From Desulfurococcales archaeon (lineage in GTDB: Archaea; Thermoproteota; Thermoprotei_A; Sulfolobales; NBVN01), in the NCBI GenBank assembly GCA_023255955.1, contig JAGDWD010000006.1:1-64000 (forward strand): a stretch of 64,000 nt of DNA. Reading direction: 5' to 3'. Of this stretch, positions 9,893 to 19,089 are shown piece after piece. Positions within the stretch are counted from its first letter, which is position 1, and every line of letters begins with the position of its first letter. The translations under genes and the position numbers were made by a program. The notes beneath the pieces were generated by a model. It was not told the DNA's origin. It saw only the letters and a list, made by a program, of their open reading frames with translations, and ran no database searches.

Positions 9893-10951
9893 GTCTGTTA
9901 GTTTTAGTAGTAGCAGATTTACTTCTAGAAGTGCCTACGTTTCAACATCTATAATGCTACTAATAGCTGCTATAGTATTCCTACTAATTGGGAGTTACGT
10001 ATCCCTAAGGCAGTATGCTATGCTTAGTAAAGGAGGTAGTTGGTCTCCGAGAATTAGGAGGGTCCACGGACTTGGGAAGGTAGTTGTACCACCACTAATA
10101 GCTTTAGTAGTACTAATTACATCCTTCCCTTAGATCGGTATGGCTGTATGGCCTCTCTAACTGGTCTATAGCAGGTACAGCTTCAACAGAATTTAGGGTA
10201 GAGTACTTCCTAAGTATAGTTAGAGATGCAGATATGGTTAGAGCTGCTATTAATAGTATAAGGTACTCAGCACTAGCTCTCCTACTCATGCTAGTTGTAG
10301 GTAGTGGACTTACCTACATAACATCACGTAGGAAGATGCCAGACCTTAACAGCTTTTGTTTACTCTATGAATGAGGTTAGTACTAGCTTACTACTAGGTG
10401 CTAGAGACCCTGAGAAAGCTCCACTAACGTACTGGATAAGTGATGGAGTAGGAGGTCAAGCTCTAGGGTCTGCTGCAGCAACTGCGGCAGCCTGCTTTCT
10501 ATTGATGACCTTACAGATAATTTCCATAGCTAGAGCTTTAGTAGTTCAGCCAAAGGTTCTACTACTAGATGAACCTCTAAGTAACTTAGATGCTAAGCTT
10601 AGAGTTGAGATGAGGGAGGAGCTTAAGAGGCTTAGAGGAAGTTAAGGATAACAACGATCTACGTAACCTACGATCAGGGTGAAGCCACTATTCTCTCAGA
10701 TAGGATAGCTGTAATGAACCTCATAGAGTTATCGAGATAGGTAGGCTGGATGAGCTCTATGGGAGACCTAAGAGCTTCTTTGTAGCTACCTTCATAGGTA
10801 GGTCTAATGTACTAGAGTGTAGGGTTAGCGATGCACATAGAGAGGAGGTCCTACTACCTCCTGAATCTAAGGTCTCAGTAGGTGATAGAATTAGATTCTA
10901 CCTAAGTCAAGACGATATTCTTGTGTACCTAGCAGTGGAGGGTATGTATTA
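9893..10951 (+). pseudogene. collapsed Fbp/iron-type ABC transporter (permease plus ATPase)
   Basis: Plus-strand pieces of a binding-protein-dependent transporter survive out of frame. There are permease segments (SYVSLRQYAMLSKGGSWSPR at about 9990-10050; FRVEYFLSIVRDADMV... at about 10195-10330; [14 protein letters not shown]...PLTYWI at 10367-10440). These run directly into the C-terminal half of an ATPase ([25 protein letters not shown], with Walker B and D-loop, about 10530-10605). After a frameshift come VTYDQGEA, LSDRIAVMN and a TOBE-like end to 10951. The ATPase Walker A and signature are gone, so an internal deletion fused permease to ATPase. The arrangement resembles FbpB-FbpC iron(III) or related anion transporters. 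Not functional. Confidence 0.65.
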
Positions 10952-10954
10952 GCT

Positions 10955-13624
10955 TTAGGAAATTCTAATCCCTAGAAGCTTCCTAAGCTCATCTGCTAGA
11001 AGTACTACTAGTGGAGCTAGAGCAATGAGAGGCCATACATCTAAAGGTAGGGGCATCGTCTTAAAGACTGTGCTTAGAGGGGTATAGATAGTTAGTAGCT
11101 GTAGACCTAGAGATGCAAGTAGAGCTGGTAGTAACCACTTATTCATAGGTAATTTCCAGAACGAGATGTTCTCACTCCTAGATGATAGAGCTCTTCCAAA
11201 CTCAGTGAGTACTATGGCTGTGAAGGCAGCTGTTCTAGCTAAAGCTACGGAGTGTGTAAAGTACGTACGGAATATCGCGAGTGCCGTTATACCTATTAAG
11301 GACCCCATCACTATGTAGTACACCAGCTTCCTTCTGTTTATAAACCTCTCGTTAGGTGCTCTTGGAGGTCTATCCATCAACCCCGGCTCAGGTGGTTCTA
11401 CTCCTAGTGCTGCAGCTGGTAGAGCGTCTGTTACTACGTTAATCCAGAGTAGGTGAATAGGCTCTAGAGGTGGTGGCATTAGGAGAAGCTGCGATCCGAA
11501 AATAGTAGCTACCTCACCCATATTAGCTGAGAGGAGGTAGTTTATAGGCTTCTTCAAGTTCTCGAAGATGGTTCTACCCTCCTTAATAGCTTCTACAATT
11601 GTTACGTAGTTATCGTCTAGTAGTACTAGTTGGGAGGCTTCCTTAGCTACATCAGTACCTCTAATACCCATAGCTATACCTATGTGAGCTTCCTTGAGTG
11701 CTGGCGCATCATTAACTCCATCACCAGTCATTGCTACCCGGTAGCCCTTAGCTTTAAGAGCTCGTACTATCCTAGCCTTATGCTCCGGCGTAACCCTCGC
11801 ATAAACTACAACCTTATCTACTACTTCAACTAAGTCCTTATCACTCATCTTATCTAAATCCACACCTTCAAGTGCGAGCCCTCTATTGACATCTAATCCG
11901 ATCATCTTTGCTACTGCCATAGCTGTAAGTTTATGGTCACCCGTTATCATAATGGTTTTAACCCCAGCTTTACGGGCTAGAGCGATAGCCTCAGTAATAC
12001 CCTCTCTTGGAGGGTCTATGATACCAAGTACAGCGTAGAAAGTTAGGTCCCTCTCAACTTCATCTACCTCTAAATCACTACTAAAGCTATCTAGTATTCT
12101 GTATGCTATACCTAAAGTTCTATAACCCTGTGAAGCAAGTTCCTCTATACCCCTAGCTATACTGTACCTAGTAGTACCATCTAACTCAACTGCGGAACCA
12201 TCCCGATGTACATACTTCGATAGCTGTAGTAAGATCTCTGGAGCACCTGTAACTATAGCTAAGTACTTATCCCCATACCTATGTATAGTTGTCTTCCTCT
12301 TCCTAAATCTATCGAAGGGGTATACCTTAACTATAGGTAGCTCCTCTAAAGCTCTTCTAACACCCTCCTCACTCAACCCCTTATAGGCTAGTACTAGTGC
12401 GGCACCCTCGGTTGGAGGACCTTTGATGACCCACTCACTACCTTCTCTAACTAACTTAACATCAGTAGATGTATGTGAAGCTAGCATCTTAAGTAGCTGA
12501 CTTATGTCTACACTATCTCTACAGCCTATCCTACCGGTTGGTGTATAGCCTACTCCTTCAACTAAACACTCTGTAGAGCTAAGTCTAACTACCTTAACGG
12601 TCATCTCGCCCTTAGTTATAGTACCAGTTTTATCGGCGCATATTACGTCAACAGCTCCAAGAGTCTCTACTGCAGATAGCCTCCTTACGAGAGCTCTCTT
12701 CTTAGACATGCGGTAAGCTCCTATAGCTAGAACTGCTGTAGCTATAGCTGGAAGCCCTTCAGGAATTGCTGCTACCGCAAGTGCTACTGAAACCATAAAT
12801 GATTCAAGAAGCCCTGCCCAACCCTCAATTATCGAGGTAATGAATACTACCGCAGCTATAGCTATTACTATGAGACCTACTCTCCTACCGAAGTAGTCTA
12901 GCTCTAACTCTAGAGGGCTTTTCTCCTCCTTAGCTTCAGCAACAGCCTTAGCTATCCTACCAAGCTCTGTTTTAACTCCAGTAGCTACTACAATACCACG
13001 ACCTCTACCACGAACTACGTAGGTACCCATAAACAGCATGTTAACTCTCTCGGCTACAGGTACAGTCGGGTCTAGAACTGAGTTCGGATCCTTCTCCACA
13101 GGTGTTGATTCCCCAGTTAACGACGATTCATTAACCTCAAGTTCATCAGCTTCAGTAAGTCTTATATCTGCAGGTACTCGATCCCCCTCCCTTACTAGAA
13201 CTATATCCCCTGGAACAAGCTCAGTTACAGGAATTTCGAGCTCAGTACCATCGCGGATAACCCTACAATAAGGAGTTGCGAGCTTCCTCAAAGCTTCTAA
13301 GGTCTTCTCAGATCTATATTCCTGTACAAAACCGAAAGTCCCCATCATCAGGACTATTAGAGCTATAGCTAGAGCATCAATTACTTCCCCAAGAGCTGCT
13401 GATATAGCTGTAGCAGCAAGTAGTATAAGAACTAAAAAGCTAGTAAACTGCCTTAAGAACATCAAGATAGGACTCCTCCTCTTCACAGCTATTTCATTTA
13501 GACCGTAGAGAGATAGCCTACGAAGAACTTCATCTCTAGCTAACCCGTAAACCAGGTCTGTTCCTAAGACCTTAACTACCTCGCTAACTGGTAATGAATG
13601 CCAGGGAGTCTCCATAGCATCCAT
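10955..13624 (-). CDS. P-type Ca2+-transporting ATPase (type IIA-like)
   Basis: An 889-residue P-type ATPase that would pump cations, most likely Ca2+, across the membrane. Domain signs in order: an N-terminal cation-ATPase domain, M1-M2 (about 50-95), the actuator loop TGES (about 170), M3-M4 with PEGLPA (the calcium-binding kink), and the phosphorylation site DKTGTITKGEMT (about 332). The ATP-binding domain and TGDGVNDAPAL hinge (about 620) follow, then M5-M10 with NVVTDALPAAALG (the M6 N/D ligands). Length and motifs match SERCA/PMR1-like archaeal and bacterial enzymes. It is transcribed toward the dead ABC transporter, with a TATA-like TTAAATTT stretch about 35 bp upstream. Confidence 0.9.
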   Translation of the reverse strand: MDAMETPWHSLPVSEVVKVLGTDLVYGLARDEVLRRLSLYGLNEIAVKRRSPILMFLRQFTSFLVLILLAATAISAALGEVIDALAIALIVLMMGTFGFVQEYRSEKTLEALRKLATPYCRVIRDGTELEIPVTELVPGDIVLVREGDRVPADIRLTEADELEVNESSLTGESTPVEKDPNSVLDPTVPVAERVNMLFMGTYVVRGRGRGIVVATGVKTELGRIAKAVAEAKEEKSPLELELDYFGRRVGLIVIAIAAVVFITSIIEGWAGLLESFMVSVALAVAAIPEGLPAIATAVLAIGAYRMSKKRALVRRLSAVETLGAVDVICADKTGTITKGEMTVKVVRLSSTECLVEGVGYTPTGRIGCRDSVDISQLLKMLASHTSTDVKLVREGSEWVIKGPPTEGAALVLAYKGLSEEGVRRALEELPIVKVYPFDRFRKRKTTIHRYGDKYLAIVTGAPEILLQLSKYVHRDGSAVELDGTTRYSIARGIEELASQGYRTLGIAYRILDSFSSDLEVDEVERDLTFYAVLGIIDPPREGITEAIALARKAGVKTIMITGDHKLTAMAVAKMIGLDVNRGLALEGVDLDKMSDKDLVEVVDKVVVYARVTPEHKARIVRALKAKGYRVAMTGDGVNDAPALKEAHIGIAMGIRGTDVAKEASQLVLLDDNYVTIVEAIKEGRTIFENLKKPINYLLSANMGEVATIFGSQLLLMPPPLEPIHLLWINVVTDALPAAALGVEPPEPGLMDRPPRAPNERFINRRKLVYYIVMGSLIGITALAIFRTYFTHSVALARTAAFTAIVLTEFGRALSSRSENISFWKLPMNKWLLPALLASLGLQLLTIYTPLSTVFKTMPLPLDVWPLIALAPLVVLLADELRKLLGIRIS

Positions 13625-13795
13625 ATCAGACCCCGGTCTAGATCTAGCGATGTAGTAAATTTAAGCAGGTATTTTGAAGTATCTATAGAAGAGATTACCT
13701 ATAGCAGCTACTTAAGTAAGGATACGCTACTAAGATCTAAAGGTAATTAAAGATATTCCCTAGATGAAGTAGATATTCTAGATAAAGAACTACAT

Positions 13796-14011
13796 ATTCA
13801 ATTCATTCTTATTTGATACTCGTAGTCGTCCACCAACTTCTTCAGCACCATAGCCTCCTATTCAATTCATTCTTATTTGATACGGAGATCGAGGCATGAT
13901 GCTCAGAGCTCTGTTCATGACCCATTCAATTCATTCTTATTTGATACGTGAAGGTATGCTTTAACTTGCTAGAGCCAGGAACATATCATTCAATTCATTC
14001 TTATTTGATAC
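13796..14011. CRISPR. orphan CRISPR mini-array, 4 repeats and 3 spacers
   Basis: Four identical 24-bp repeats start ATTCAATTCATT and end CTTATTTGATAC: 13796-13819, 13860-13883, 13924-13947 and 13988-14011. The three spacers are all exactly 40 bp and differ from one another. The complement (GTATCAAAT...GAATTGAAT) has the crenarchaeal ATTGAA-type 3' end, so the array is probably transcribed on the minus strand, with a leader at 14012-14350. No cas gene is present in the window, so any interference machinery would act from elsewhere. Confidence 0.93.
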
Positions 14012-14426
14012 TGAGATCTCCCTCGTTTTCTTTGGGAGGGTTTCTCGGTTCTTTAGTGCTCCGCTCCCGTATTTATTTAGCTACACCTTGAGGAGTGGTT
14101 TCTGGTTCTCTACTGCTCCCGGGTTTACTCCTTAAATAGAGTCATAAGCCTTACTAAACCTAATGCCTTTAAGAAGACTGAGTTAGAGATATCTACAGAT
14201 GCTAGGCTCTCTACATGTGGGAGTGGAACCTACCTAGAGACCCATCTAGGAACTTTCCTATCTCCTCTAGAAATGCGAGGACTATCCGGAGACTCACTCT
14301 CACTGGGCAGGTAATTGATATATGGAACTTACTAACTCACCTCTGAGGGTGATGCTTTAGTTATTCGAGGAGTTCCTACATAAGATTTTTTCTGAGTTAG
14401 CGTACTAGAGGGGTGGTGGGTGGTCT
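14012..14426 (-). other. probable CRISPR leader and intergenic region
   Basis: There is no gene. Adjacent to the last repeat is a T/C-rich sequence with two related blocks, TTTCTCGGTTCTTTAGTGCT (near 14041) and TTTCTGGTTCTCTACTGCTC (near 14099), about 58 bp apart. This is the side where a leader should lie for minus-strand transcription. Fragments of open frames further right (for example FEEFLHKIFSELAY near 14360) are too short to call. Confidence 0.35.
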
Positions 14427-15518
14427 ATGCTTAGATTTCCGGAGGACTTGTTGCGTAGTAGGTATAGGAGGTTTCAGGAAGCTATAAGGTCTAGAGGACT
14501 TGATGCTGCTGTTGTGAGGACCTTATCGACGTTCATATACCTAACCGGTATTAAGTGGCTGAGACCGGCTCTCATAGTGCCAGCTGAGGGGGACCCCGTA
14601 GCTTTCGTTGCTAGGGGTGAGGAGGTAGGTTTTAGGGAGATGACGTGGGTTAGGAATGTTGAGACGTTTACTGAGGGTGGTGAGCTAATGGGGAAGGTCT
14701 CGGGTTTCTTACGTAGTATAAACGCTAAGAAGGTCGGCTTGGAGTTCGGTGTTGAGAGGGATGCCTACATATTCTTCTACGAGACATTTAAGAGGCTGAA
14801 CAAGGACGTTGAGGTCGTCGATATAAGCGACGTAGTTGACGGACTCAGGATATATAAGGACGACCTCGAGAAGCAGTACATTAGGGAGGCTGGTAGAAGA
14901 GCTAGGACAGCGCTAGAGAAGGCCGTAGACACCGTTAAGCCGGGTGTGAGTGAGACTGAGATCGCTGCGGAGGCTTACAGTGCGCTCTACAGGTTAGGTT
15001 CTGAGGAGCCCTTAGTGTACGTTAATGCCGGTCCCCATCCGAGGATACACGGTGAGCCTCTATCAACAGTTAGAGTTCGTGAAGGAACTACCGTAACCAT
15101 AGTGGTGAACGCTGACTACTTCAGGTACTACGCAAATAAGTCCTTATCCGTTCCCGTAGGTGAACTAAGTGAAGTTGGTAGGAAAGCCGTGAAGTGTATG
15201 GATGAAGCCTTCGAGGTAGCTGTGCGGGAGACTAGACCTGGTGTAAAGTTCGTTGAGGTCATGAAGAAGCTTGATGAGGTCTACACTAGGTACGGAATGC
15301 TAGAGCATAGAGTTCTAGGCTACACCCACTCAGTGGGGCTCAAGGTCGAGGAAACCCCTATAACAACTATAGTACCTAAACATAGGTTTATGGAGGTCAA
15401 ACCGTCCATGACCCTAGCCTTCATACACGCACCAATAGTGATACCGGGAATAGGGCAGGTAAAGAAAGAAGAAACATTTATAGTTAGAGAGGACGGTAGC
15501 TTAGAGCAGGTAACGTAG
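14427..15518 (+). CDS. M24-family (prolidase/creatinase-fold) protein lacking key metal ligands
   Basis: A 363-residue protein with the creatinase-type N-terminal domain (about 1-135) and a pita-bread C-terminal domain. In M24 metallopeptidases two Asp, one His and two Glu bind the metals. Here the Asp-x10-Asp segment reads IVVNADYFRYYANKS (Val/Asn instead of both Asp) and the EPG Glu is replaced in FIHAPIV. The His (THSVGL) and the last Glu (KKEETF) remain. It is therefore probably not a classical dinuclear aminopeptidase; it may be metal-independent like creatinase or a non-catalytic binding protein. The YHS-domain gene 9 bp downstream is likely co-transcribed. Confidence 0.8.
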   Translation: MLRFPEDLLRSRYRRFQEAIRSRGLDAAVVRTLSTFIYLTGIKWLRPALIVPAEGDPVAFVARGEEVGFREMTWVRNVETFTEGGELMGKVSGFLRSINAKKVGLEFGVERDAYIFFYETFKRLNKDVEVVDISDVVDGLRIYKDDLEKQYIREAGRRARTALEKAVDTVKPGVSETEIAAEAYSALYRLGSEEPLVYVNAGPHPRIHGEPLSTVRVREGTTVTIVVNADYFRYYANKSLSVPVGELSEVGRKAVKCMDEAFEVAVRETRPGVKFVEVMKKLDEVYTRYGMLEHRVLGYTHSVGLKVEETPITTIVPKHRFMEVKPSMTLAFIHAPIVIPGIGQVKKEETFIVREDGSLEQVT

Positions 15519-15526
15519 GTGTAACT

Positions 15527-15700
15527 ATGGTTAAGGCCGTGGACCCGGTCTGCGGTATGGAGGTAGATGTCGAGAAGGCTAAGCACGTCTCCCTGTATAA
15601 GGGGAAACTATACTACTTCTGCAGTCCTCACTGTAAAAAGAAGTTCGATGCCGACCCTGAACACTACCTGAAGCACGGACCTGAAGGAATGCAACCCTAA
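15527..15700 (+). CDS. small YHS-domain metal-binding protein
   Basis: A 57-residue protein containing one complete YHS domain. The N-terminal DPVCGMEVD (Cys at 9) and later YYFCSPHCKKKF (FCSxxC) supply the cysteines. YHS domains occur alone or in copper P-type ATPases and other metal proteins and are thought to bind transition metals. It starts 9 bp after the M24 stop, so the two form a transcription unit. A metal-sensing or delivery role is inference. Confidence 0.85.
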   Translation: MVKAVDPVCGMEVDVEKAKHVSLYKGKLYYFCSPHCKKKFDADPEHYLKHGPEGMQP

Positions 15701-16099
15701 ACCGTGACGTGAAGACCGAGGTACTGTACCGCAATTAATCGTCCCCTCTGCACGTATCTCATTCACTGCTAACACCACGTACATGCTGCTAGCCCCGTCA
15801 ATAATTAGGTTAATCCCGCTTAGAAGCTCTCAAGTACCGGTTGAGGCAGATTTCGTAGCTACCGGCTTGGCTTCTACGCAAGACAGCTACTAATCTAGCG
15901 TAGGTTACCTTAATATGGATAGCACCTCAGCCAGAGATTGGAAACCACCAGATATCTATAACGTGTCTATAGCAGAGTTAGATTAAGGTTCTAAACAGTT
16001 CTAAGGATTTTATAGGAGCTTGATGATCCGACTATAGCATGTGCTTTACTCTCTAGAGTAGCGGAGAGTATAATAACACTCTTAACTAAGTTATAGGTA
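15701..16099 (+). other. intergenic region with decayed sequence
   Basis: About 400 bp without a supportable gene. Short protein-like plus-strand pieces occur just before the TusA relic (LDDPTIACALLSRVAESI, about 16020-16075), but stops separate them, so this is probably further debris of a decayed gene. Confidence 0.3.
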
Positions 16100-16333
16100 G
16101 TGGACGCCGTGGAGTACACACCAAGCTTCCGAGGTGTTGGATGTCCTGAGCAGCTGGTGATGGCTACACACAATATTAGTGAGCTCTCAGTAGGTGACGA
16201 GCTTACCGTCCTAAAAGATTGCGTTGAACATCCTGACCTCACACTTGAGCCGGCTGGAACTAAACAATGTGGATGGGATAATCGTTCTCAGCAAGACAGA
16301 TATAGCAGAGTTGAAATCGTTAAAACAGCTTAA
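16100..16333 (+). pseudogene. TusA/SirA-like sulfurtransferase, damaged
   Basis: The first 45 residues match the TusA fold: RGVGCPEQLVMATHNISELS, with the Cys-Pro motif that carries the persulfide, then VGDELTVLKDC. After about 16225 the frame no longer resembles the family. A neighbouring frame continues as LNNVDGIIVLSKTDIAELKS, so a frameshift is likely. TusA proteins relay sulfur for tRNA thiolation, molybdopterin or sulfur metabolism. Whether the shortened protein works is doubtful. Confidence 0.5.
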
Positions 16334-16368
16334 AATAGCTGGAGAAGTCTAACATATAGTGAGGTGCC

Positions 16369-16716
16369 ATGGTTCTAAAGAAGGGATTTTGCGAGATCTT
16401 CGTTAGGAGGTACTTAACAGCAGTGAGGGTGGCTATAGCTAAGGAACTTATAGAGAGTTTTGGGTATAGCCAGCTTGAGGCAGCTAGGGCTGTAGGTATG
16501 TCTCAATCACTACTAAACTACATACTTCACGGAAGGAGGAGGAACACCTACTACATGAGGATAGTGGAGAATGATGGTGTGAGGAGATGGATCCAGGAGT
16601 TCGCTAAGATGTTAGCTGAGGGAAAGGAAGTACCTCTATGTTCTTTCTGCGCGATTATAGCAGGCTGTGAAGAGACCTCCAGATCCCGCCCGGATGATCA
16701 GAACTGTGGGGTCTGA
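16369..16716 (+). CDS. archaeal HTH transcriptional regulator (COG2522-like)
   Basis: A 115-residue DNA-binding protein. Residues about 10-60 form a helix-turn-helix: RVAIAKELIESFGYSQLEAA then AVGMSQSLLNYILHGRRRN. This is the xre-like arrangement of COG2522 predicted regulators, whose larger members (ThiR) fuse to ThiN. Here no ThiN domain follows. Instead there is a Cys-containing tail (LCSFCAIIAGC), perhaps an effector or metal site. A regulator of the nearby metabolic genes is possible; the target is unknown. Confidence 0.7.
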   Translation: MVLKKGFCEIFVRRYLTAVRVAIAKELIESFGYSQLEAARAVGMSQSLLNYILHGRRRNTYYMRIVENDGVRRWIQEFAKMLAEGKEVPLCSFCAIIAGCEETSRSRPDDQNCGV

Positions 16717-16837
16717 CGCTGTTTAATGCTTTATTGAAACCTCACTGACCGTTTAAGATCGAAGTGTTTTCAGCATCATATTTGTTTGTTAACTAACCAT
16801 TCAGGCTACTTTATTGTTCCCTGCTCGAGCAGTCTCC

Positions 16838-18229
16838 TCAGCCCTTTATGCTTCTATACCTTTCATACCACTCCACGGCTAGCTTTAGAGCTCTGACAGC
16901 TTCCTCCGGGGTTCTATAGTAGGGTATAGCTAGCTCCTTCTCCAGTTCCTTGGAGTGATTCATGGTGTAACTACCACCGGGTGCTACTAACACTACCGGC
17001 TTCTCCAGCTGGCTCCTCAACTCCTTCACTAGCTCAGCAAATCTTTTGGGGTCGAATGCTGGGGACTGCATGAGGGTTATAACGATTACTGAGTCTACGT
17101 TCGGGTCCTTAGCGACGGCCTCTATAGCCGTAACGTACCTCTCTGGAGGGGCGTCACCGAGAATATCCACCGGGTTGTTTGCTGATGCTGCTGCGGGTAG
17201 GGCCCTCCTCAGGTTTTCTACAGTACTAGCTTCTAACTTAGCTAGGCTTAGCCCTACGGACTCTACGGCATCTACTGATAGCACCCCAGCTCCCCCACCG
17301 TTAGTCACTATACCGACTCTCCTACCTCTGGGGATCTCACCCCGCGCGAACAGCTTGAGTACGTTTATTAGATCCCCTAAGCTATCCACAGCTACAGCCC
17401 CTGCCTGCCTCACCGCTGAGGAGAACACCTCACCTCTACCAGCTAGGGAACCTGTATGTGATGCTACTGCCTTCACACCGGACTCTGTTCTACCACCTTT
17501 GAGAATCACTACCGGCTTGCCTCCAGCTACAGCCTTCCTCACACTCTCCATGAACTTCCTACCGTCCTCAACCCCCTCAACATATAGTGCTATCACGGTG
17601 GTTCTAGGATCCTCAGCTAGGTACTCCACAAGCTCCCACTCCTTTATGTCAGCAGCATTACCGTAGCTTACAAACTTACTGAGTCCTATACCAGCCTCAG
17701 CTAACCAGTCAAGTATGGCAGCCCCGAGAGCTCCTGACTGAGATAGGAAAGCCACACCCCCAGCTCCAGGCTTTGCCTGCCTATCGTTAGGATTGAATAT
17801 GGTGTCGAGACCGCTCCAAGGATCGTACACACCCAGGCAGTTCGGCCCTAAGATACGCATACCACAAGACCTGGCAGCACTGACCAGCTCATCCTCGAGT
17901 CTAGCTCCGTCGGGACCTGTCTCCTTAAAACCAGCACTAATAACTATAGAGAACTTAACACCTAAGCTACATAGATCCCTCACTACCTCAGGTGTCGAGC
18001 TAGCTGGGACGGCTATTACCGCTAGGTCCGGAGCTTTAGGTAGGTCCCTAACACTCCTATAGCACTTTAAACCGAGGATCCTGTCGTACTTGTAGTTGAC
18101 AGGTAGTATCTCCCCCTTAAACGTAGTAATCAGGTTTTCGAGGATGGCCCTACCTACCGTACCAACCTTCTCTGAAGCCCCTACGACTGCCACACTTCCC
18201 GGGGTGAACAGCTTGTGTAGCTCCTCCAA
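16838..18229 (-). CDS. acdA: acetyl-CoA synthetase (ADP-forming), alpha subunit
   Basis: A 463-residue alpha subunit of the archaeal NDP-forming acyl-CoA synthetase, which converts acyl-CoA, ADP and phosphate to acid, ATP and CoA. It has the CoA-binding Rossmann domain (SVAVVGASEKVGTVGRAILE), two succinyl-CoA-ligase-like domains, and the phosphohistidine segment VASHTGSLAG (about 255). VTNGGGAGVLSVD is also conserved. Length fits separate alpha subunits (about 460); the beta (ATP-grasp) subunit is not in the window and must be encoded elsewhere. With the POR and KOR operons nearby it would complete substrate-level phosphorylation from 2-oxoacids. Confidence 0.92.
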   Translation of the reverse strand: MEELHKLFTPGSVAVVGASEKVGTVGRAILENLITTFKGEILPVNYKYDRILGLKCYRSVRDLPKAPDLAVIAVPASSTPEVVRDLCSLGVKFSIVISAGFKETGPDGARLEDELVSAARSCGMRILGPNCLGVYDPWSGLDTIFNPNDRQAKPGAGGVAFLSQSGALGAAILDWLAEAGIGLSKFVSYGNAADIKEWELVEYLAEDPRTTVIALYVEGVEDGRKFMESVRKAVAGGKPVVILKGGRTESGVKAVASHTGSLAGRGEVFSSAVRQAGAVAVDSLGDLINVLKLFARGEIPRGRRVGIVTNGGGAGVLSVDAVESVGLSLAKLEASTVENLRRALPAAASANNPVDILGDAPPERYVTAIEAVAKDPNVDSVIVITLMQSPAFDPKRFAELVKELRSQLEKPVVLVAPGGSYTMNHSKELEKELAIPYYRTPEEAVRALKLAVEWYERYRSIKG

Positions 18230-18441
18230 CTTTACTCATGATAGTTTTAAGGGCACATATAAAATAGTAACGTACTTCCCCCGATTAATCCACTTTAAAA
18301 ATAATGGAGTTACCCAGCATTAGGCAGCATGTATTATACGTCCTAGTTCTCGGTTAGGTAAGCTATCTCACCGCCTCAGGAGTAACCTCAAACTAATAAA
18401 CAACCCCGTACAGGGGTGTGTCGCGGCATCGTAGATATTCA

Positions 18442-19005
18442 CTATAGGTGGTCCATGTAGAACCATTCCCTATCCTTTGAGAGAAAGTCCTCCCTCTCCT
18501 TCTCCGTCGTCGGCCTCACAGCAAACTCGCAGTACCCATCGCCATCGAGAACGCACTTCACATGTACTAGCTTATACCTCGGGTTGTAAGCCATGTACTT
18601 AGCGACGTCCATGTAGCAGTAGAGACGTCCAAGCCTGTCCTCACCGAGCTCCTTCCAAACCTTTGCTAGCACACACCCGTACACTCTAGTCCTCAATTCT
18701 CCCCCAACCTCAACTACCTCAACCCGGTCGTGCATGCCGAAAGACGGGATCCTGTAGGTAGGGGCCTTATCGAAGTTCTCTGGGGAAGGTTCTAAACCCC
18801 TACTCAATACCTCCTCCCTCGTTCTCTCACCTATAATCCTCCCATACTCCTTTATGGCCCTAGCAATTATCCTTAACCCCTTCTCTTCACCAACCTCGTC
18901 GATTACTGCCTTAGCGTACGCTATGTGGAGCAGTGCCAGTCTCCTAGCTATACTCTCGATCCCCTGCCTCGCCTCATCGAGCTGAACTAACTCCCCATCA
19001 CACAT
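18442..19005 (-). CDS. L-2-amino-thiazoline-4-carboxylic acid hydrolase-like protein
   Basis: A 187-residue protein resembling the ATC_hydrolase family. The family-like features are a helical N-terminal half and the C-terminal segment LYCYMDVAKYMAYNPRYKLV followed by CVLDGDGYCEFAV, with its Cys and Gly-Asp-Gly-Tyr-Cys pattern. In Pseudomonas the enzyme opens 2-amino-thiazoline-4-carboxylate on the way to cysteine, but many relatives have unknown substrates. It stands alone between acdA and a transposon end. The general fold assignment is more certain than the reaction. Confidence 0.6.
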   Translation of the reverse strand: MCDGELVQLDEARQGIESIARRLALLHIAYAKAVIDEVGEEKGLRIIARAIKEYGRIIGERTREEVLSRGLEPSPENFDKAPTYRIPSFGMHDRVEVVEVGGELRTRVYGCVLAKVWKELGEDRLGRLYCYMDVAKYMAYNPRYKLVHVKCVLDGDGYCEFAVRPTTEKEREDFLSKDREWFYMDHL

Positions 19006-19029
19006 TCCAACCCCACCTCATAGTTCGAA

Positions 19030-19089
19030 CTACCATTTACCCCTAGATGCTCACTCATATTAACTTATGTTCGTACACCGCATCTAGGG
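19030..19089 (-). repeat. IS605-type right-end hairpin, copy 3
   Basis: Perfect 10-bp arms CCCTAGATGC (19041-19050) and GCATCTAGGG (19080-19089) surround a 29-nt loop, the same geometry as copies 1 and 2. The minus strand through it reads GGWRSLDAVYEHKLI-stop-VSI-stop, matching the tnpB tail RWKSLDAMNKHELISMSI. Beyond the arm the sequence GGTAAATGG resembles the ACAAACGG end of copy 1. Confidence 0.65.
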
